8,787 bases of DNA, from the NCBI GenBank assembly GCA_046542305.1, contig JBKHBQ010000166.1, positions 1 through 8,787 of the forward strand, written 5' to 3'. Shown one piece after another: positions 6,487-8,787 of the stretch; the first letter of the stretch is position 1; each line of letters starts with the position of its first letter. The stretch comes from JBKHBQ01 sp046542305. GTDB lineage: Bacteria; Bacteroidota; Bacteroidia; Bacteroidales; 4484-276. The position numbers and the translations under genes are program-made. The notes beneath the pieces are model-generated. The model was not told where the DNA came from. It did no database searches and saw only the letters and a program-made list of their open reading frames with translations.

Positions 6487-7824
6487 ATGAAAGATACACC
6501 CATCAATTACGACATCGTAAGTGAAAAAATCAAGGCCAGCGGGCTGCTTAAAGTAGGCGATGCTTCAATCCGCGAAATCAAAAAACTGGTGGATCAGATT
6601 GAAGAAGCTTCAGGCGAAAAATTTGTAAGAATGGAAATGGGCATTCCCGGGCTGCCTCCCACGCAAATCGGAATTGAAGCACAAAAGAAAGCACTCGACA
6701 AAGGTGTGGCCGCCATTTATCCCGACATTTTCGGCATTGCTCCGTTAAAGAAAGAAATTGCCCGGTTTGTAAAAAACTTCATCGACATTGACGTGAGCAC
6801 TGAGGGCTGCCTGCCAACTGTGGGCTCCATGCAGGGAGGATTTGCAGCTTTCATGACCCTCAACCGCATGTACGCCGATCGCGAAGGCACGCTGTTTCTC
6901 GATCCCGGTTTCCCGGTACACAAGCAGCAACTTAAAGTGATGGGACAGGGATGGGATTCGTTCGATGTGTACAATTACCGCGGCGAAAAACTCAGGGAAA
7001 AGCTCGAATCATACCTGAGCACCGGCCGGTTTTGCACCATGCTGTATTCCAATCCCAACAATCCTTCATGGATCTGTTTTACGGATACGGAACTGAAAAT
7101 TATCGGCGAACTGGCCAACAAATACAATGTGATCGTGATCGAGGATCTGGCCTATTTTGCAATGGATTTCCGTAAAGATTACTCCAAACCCGGCAAGCCG
7201 CCATACCAGCCCTCAGTGGCAAAATATACCGATAACTTCGTGCTGCTGATTTCCAGCTCGAAGGCCTTTAGCTATGCAGGCGAGCGAATCGGCATGATGG
7301 TGATTTCCGATAAGCTGTTCCAGACAAAGGCGCCCGACCTGCTGCGGTATTATAAATCGGACAATGTGGGTTACGCCATGATCTTCGGCACGCTGTACTC
7401 GCTGAGCTCTGGCACCAACCACTCCTCGCAGTACGCACTCGCAGCTATCCTGAAGGCTGCAAATGAAGGACAATTCGATTTTGTGGAAGTGGTGAAGGAA
7501 TACGGCGAAAAGGCAAAGATCATGAAAAAGTTGTTTACCGACAACGGATTCACCATCGTTTACGACAAGGACGAAGACAAGCCGATTGCCGACGGTTTCT
7601 ATTTCACTTTCGCCTATCCGGGCTACAGCGGCGCCGAACTTCTGGAGGAAATGCTTTATTACGGCATCTCAGCCATTACCCTCGACATTACCGGCAGCGA
7701 ACGCCACGAAGGCATCCGTGCTTGTGTTTCGCTGGTGCAGCGCTCGCAGTTTGCCGACCTGGAATTCCGGCTTAAAAAGTTCCACGAGGATCATCCGGTC
7801 ACGATAGAAACGATAGTACATTAA
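6487..7824 (+). CDS. Fold-type I PLP-dependent aminotransferase (class I/II)
   Basis: This is a 445-residue cytoplasmic enzyme of the aspartate-aminotransferase superfamily, which transfers amino groups between amino acids and 2-oxo acids through pyridoxal phosphate. Key residues are visible: Lys259 in SSSKAFSYAGERIGMM should form the Schiff base, Arg266 in the same motif should contact the cofactor phosphate, Asp220 and Tyr223 in VIEDLAYFAMDF should hold the pyridine ring, Asn191 lies in YSNPNNPSW, and Arg411 in EGIRACVSL should bind the substrate carboxylate. The common NPNNPTG motif reads NPNNPSW here. The segments VGDASIREIKKLVDQIE, RMEMGIPGLPP and TVGSMQGGF look like a subfamily that I recall as widespread in Bacteroidota genomes and annotated only generically. 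The actual substrate cannot be read from sequence; aspartate, aromatic amino acids or diaminopimelate-type substrates are all possible. It has its own promoter and ends in a perfect terminator whose stem overlaps the stop codon, so it is probably monocistronic. Confidence 0.93.
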   Translation: MKDTPINYDIVSEKIKASGLLKVGDASIREIKKLVDQIEEASGEKFVRMEMGIPGLPPTQIGIEAQKKALDKGVAAIYPDIFGIAPLKKEIARFVKNFIDIDVSTEGCLPTVGSMQGGFAAFMTLNRMYADREGTLFLDPGFPVHKQQLKVMGQGWDSFDVYNYRGEKLREKLESYLSTGRFCTMLYSNPNNPSWICFTDTELKIIGELANKYNVIVIEDLAYFAMDFRKDYSKPGKPPYQPSVAKYTDNFVLLISSSKAFSYAGERIGMMVISDKLFQTKAPDLLRYYKSDNVGYAMIFGTLYSLSSGTNHSSQYALAAILKAANEGQFDFVEVVKEYGEKAKIMKKLFTDNGFTIVYDKDEDKPIADGFYFTFAYPGYSGAELLEEMLYYGISAITLDITGSERHEGIRACVSLVQRSQFADLEFRLKKFHEDHPVTIETIVH

Positions 7825-7860
7825 AAAAATCCCCGGCTCGATTGATCCGGGGATTTTTTT
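7823..7860. terminator. Perfect bidirectional intrinsic terminator
   Basis: AAAAAAATCCCCGG (7823-7836) pairs without mismatch with CCGGGGATTTTTTT (7847-7860) around a 10-nt loop. This gives a GC-rich core and a T-run on either strand. The left arm starts inside the aminotransferase TAA stop codon. It also lies 26 bp beyond the stop of the converging cytochrome c peroxidase gene and can serve both. Confidence 0.9.
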
Positions 7861-7886
7861 AAAGTGCAATTCTCCTTTACGTCAGG

Positions 7887-8787
7887 CTATATAGATTCGG
7901 GGATTTCACACCCAAGATCAATCCTTGATTGTTCATCATTATTTGGGAAACACAGCCCCGAAGGCAGCGATTCAGGGGCGTATCTGTATAGTTCCTTATC
8001 ATTCAGGGCATCTTCAATAAAGGTGACAAGCTGCTTGATTTCGCTTTTGGTCAGATTTAAAGGCACAAACTCCTCTGCCAATTGCGAATCGGGGACCCGC
8101 GGATTTTCCTTAATTGCTATATTTTTGTATTCCACTACCGCATGCAGATCATAGAAAGACGCTCCATGACCGAAATGGCGCGCTGCGCGCAGCCCGTACA
8201 ATTGAGGAACCTTAAACTTGTAGTCGTCATCAGGATTTCCGGTAAAACCTCCTCTTCCCTTTTGTGTTCTTACATCCGGAGCGGGGCCGAGAAAATCTTC
8301 GCCCATCAGATCCATCATTCCCAGTGCATGAAATTCCATCGAATTCAACGCAGGTCCGGTATGGCAGGCTACACAGTTCGCTTTACCAAAAAACAAAAGT
8401 GCGCCTTGTTTTTGATCTTCCGTCATGGCGTAGTAATCTCCCTTAAGGTAATCCTGAAATGGAGCCCTGTTCGAAAGTACCGTGCGTCCATATGCGGCCA
8501 TGGCAAGTCCGGCGGTAATTTTTGTATAGCGTTTTATTTCCGGAACTTCCGGAAAAGCAGCGTCAAACATTTCCCTGTATTCGCAGCCATACACGAAATC
8601 GTGTACAATATCGAGGCGATGCACTGTCATTCCGGCTATGGCCTGCGTCTCCACGCCCTCATAACCCAGGAAATTCATCTCCAGTGGTGTGCCGGGTTTC
8701 CACAGATGTTCGGTGCCGGCATTCGGACCTGTCGCCCCAAACTGGCCGTTCCACAACATAACCTGCTGGTAGGCAGAATTCATGACG
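7887..8787 (-). CDS. Cytochrome c peroxidase / MauG-family di-heme protein (partial, C-terminal part)
   Basis: The frame runs through the right window edge. The first ATG at 8783 falls inside what looks like the family core (AYQQVMLWNGQFG), so the true N-terminus, signal peptide and first heme motif lie outside the window. Family members use two c-type hemes in the periplasm to reduce H2O2 or to oxidise other substrates. One CxxCH motif, CVACH (Cys137, Cys140, His141 counted from that ATG), is the C-terminal heme site. Further family signs are EMNFLGYEGVETQAIAG, YTKITAGLAMAAYGRT and the C-terminal block GRGGFTGNPDDDYKFKVPQL, then GLRAARHFGHGASFYDLHAVVEYKN. The last 30 residues carry two more cysteines (278 and 292) in SGLCFPNNDEQSRIDLGC, which may form a disulfide. 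Whether it is a true peroxidase or a MauG-like oxidase cannot be decided without the first heme domain. No frameshift is visible in the part present. Confidence 0.9.
   Translation of the reverse strand, partial: VMNSAYQQVMLWNGQFGATGPNAGTEHLWKPGTPLEMNFLGYEGVETQAIAGMTVHRLDIVHDFVYGCEYREMFDAAFPEVPEIKRYTKITAGLAMAAYGRTVLSNRAPFQDYLKGDYYAMTEDQKQGALLFFGKANCVACHTGPALNSMEFHALGMMDLMGEDFLGPAPDVRTQKGRGGFTGNPDDDYKFKVPQLYGLRAARHFGHGASFYDLHAVVEYKNIAIKENPRVPDSQLAEEFVPLNLTKSEIKQLVTFIEDALNDKELYRYAPESLPSGLCFPNNDEQSRIDLGCEIPESI

Noticed and set aside
1..8787. CRISPR array, insertion sequence, tRNA/rRNA, riboswitch or phage-defence locus
   Set aside because: I saw no direct-repeat arrays, transposase motifs, tRNA cloverleaf, or defence-type domains on either strand. 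All gaps between genes are about 160 bp or shorter.

Overview
The window looks like chromosomal DNA of a Bacteroidota bacterium, probably a Bacteroidales-type or related anaerobic/microaerobic lineage. The main signs are perfect TAnnTTTG-type -7 promoter elements ahead of two genes, no convincing Shine-Dalgarno sequences before the starts, a Cys-type KDO8P synthase, and an aminotransferase whose sequence I recognise as a well-conserved Bacteroidota subfamily. These lineage signs are partly recalled from family knowledge. No phylogenetic test was possible.

Layout, left to right. (a) At the left edge is the 3' part of an unrecognised protein with a strongly glycine-rich (glycine-zipper-like) segment. 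A 77-residue two-helix membrane protein follows on the same strand. (b) A 14-bp bidirectional hairpin terminator separates these from a converging minus-strand aconitate hydratase (AcnA/IRP1 type) with all three cluster cysteines. (c) A divergent intergenic region of about 160 bp leads to a plus-strand lipoprotein of glycoside hydrolase family 47 (alpha-mannosidase), then kdsA (Kdo-8-phosphate synthase, LPS inner core). (d) An intergenic region of about 150 bp carries weak hairpins and the best promoter in the window. It precedes a fold-type I PLP aminotransferase that ends in a second perfect bidirectional hairpin terminator. (e) At the right edge, on the minus strand, is the C-terminal part of a di-heme cytochrome c peroxidase/MauG-family protein, cut by the window end.

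The genes do not form one pathway. They cover central carbon metabolism (aconitase), extracytoplasmic mannoside trimming (GH47), envelope biosynthesis (kdsA), amino-acid metabolism (aminotransferase) and a periplasmic redox enzyme. Each seems to be its own transcription unit, except that GH47 and kdsA could be co-transcribed because no clear terminator lies between them. I saw no mobile element, CRISPR array, tRNA or rRNA, and no evidence of a novel multi-gene system. The items most worth a second look are the bacterial GH47 lipoprotein with an unusual Cys-Cys beside its catalytic Asp, the glycine-zipper orphan, and two promoters placed at exactly the same distance from their start codons.
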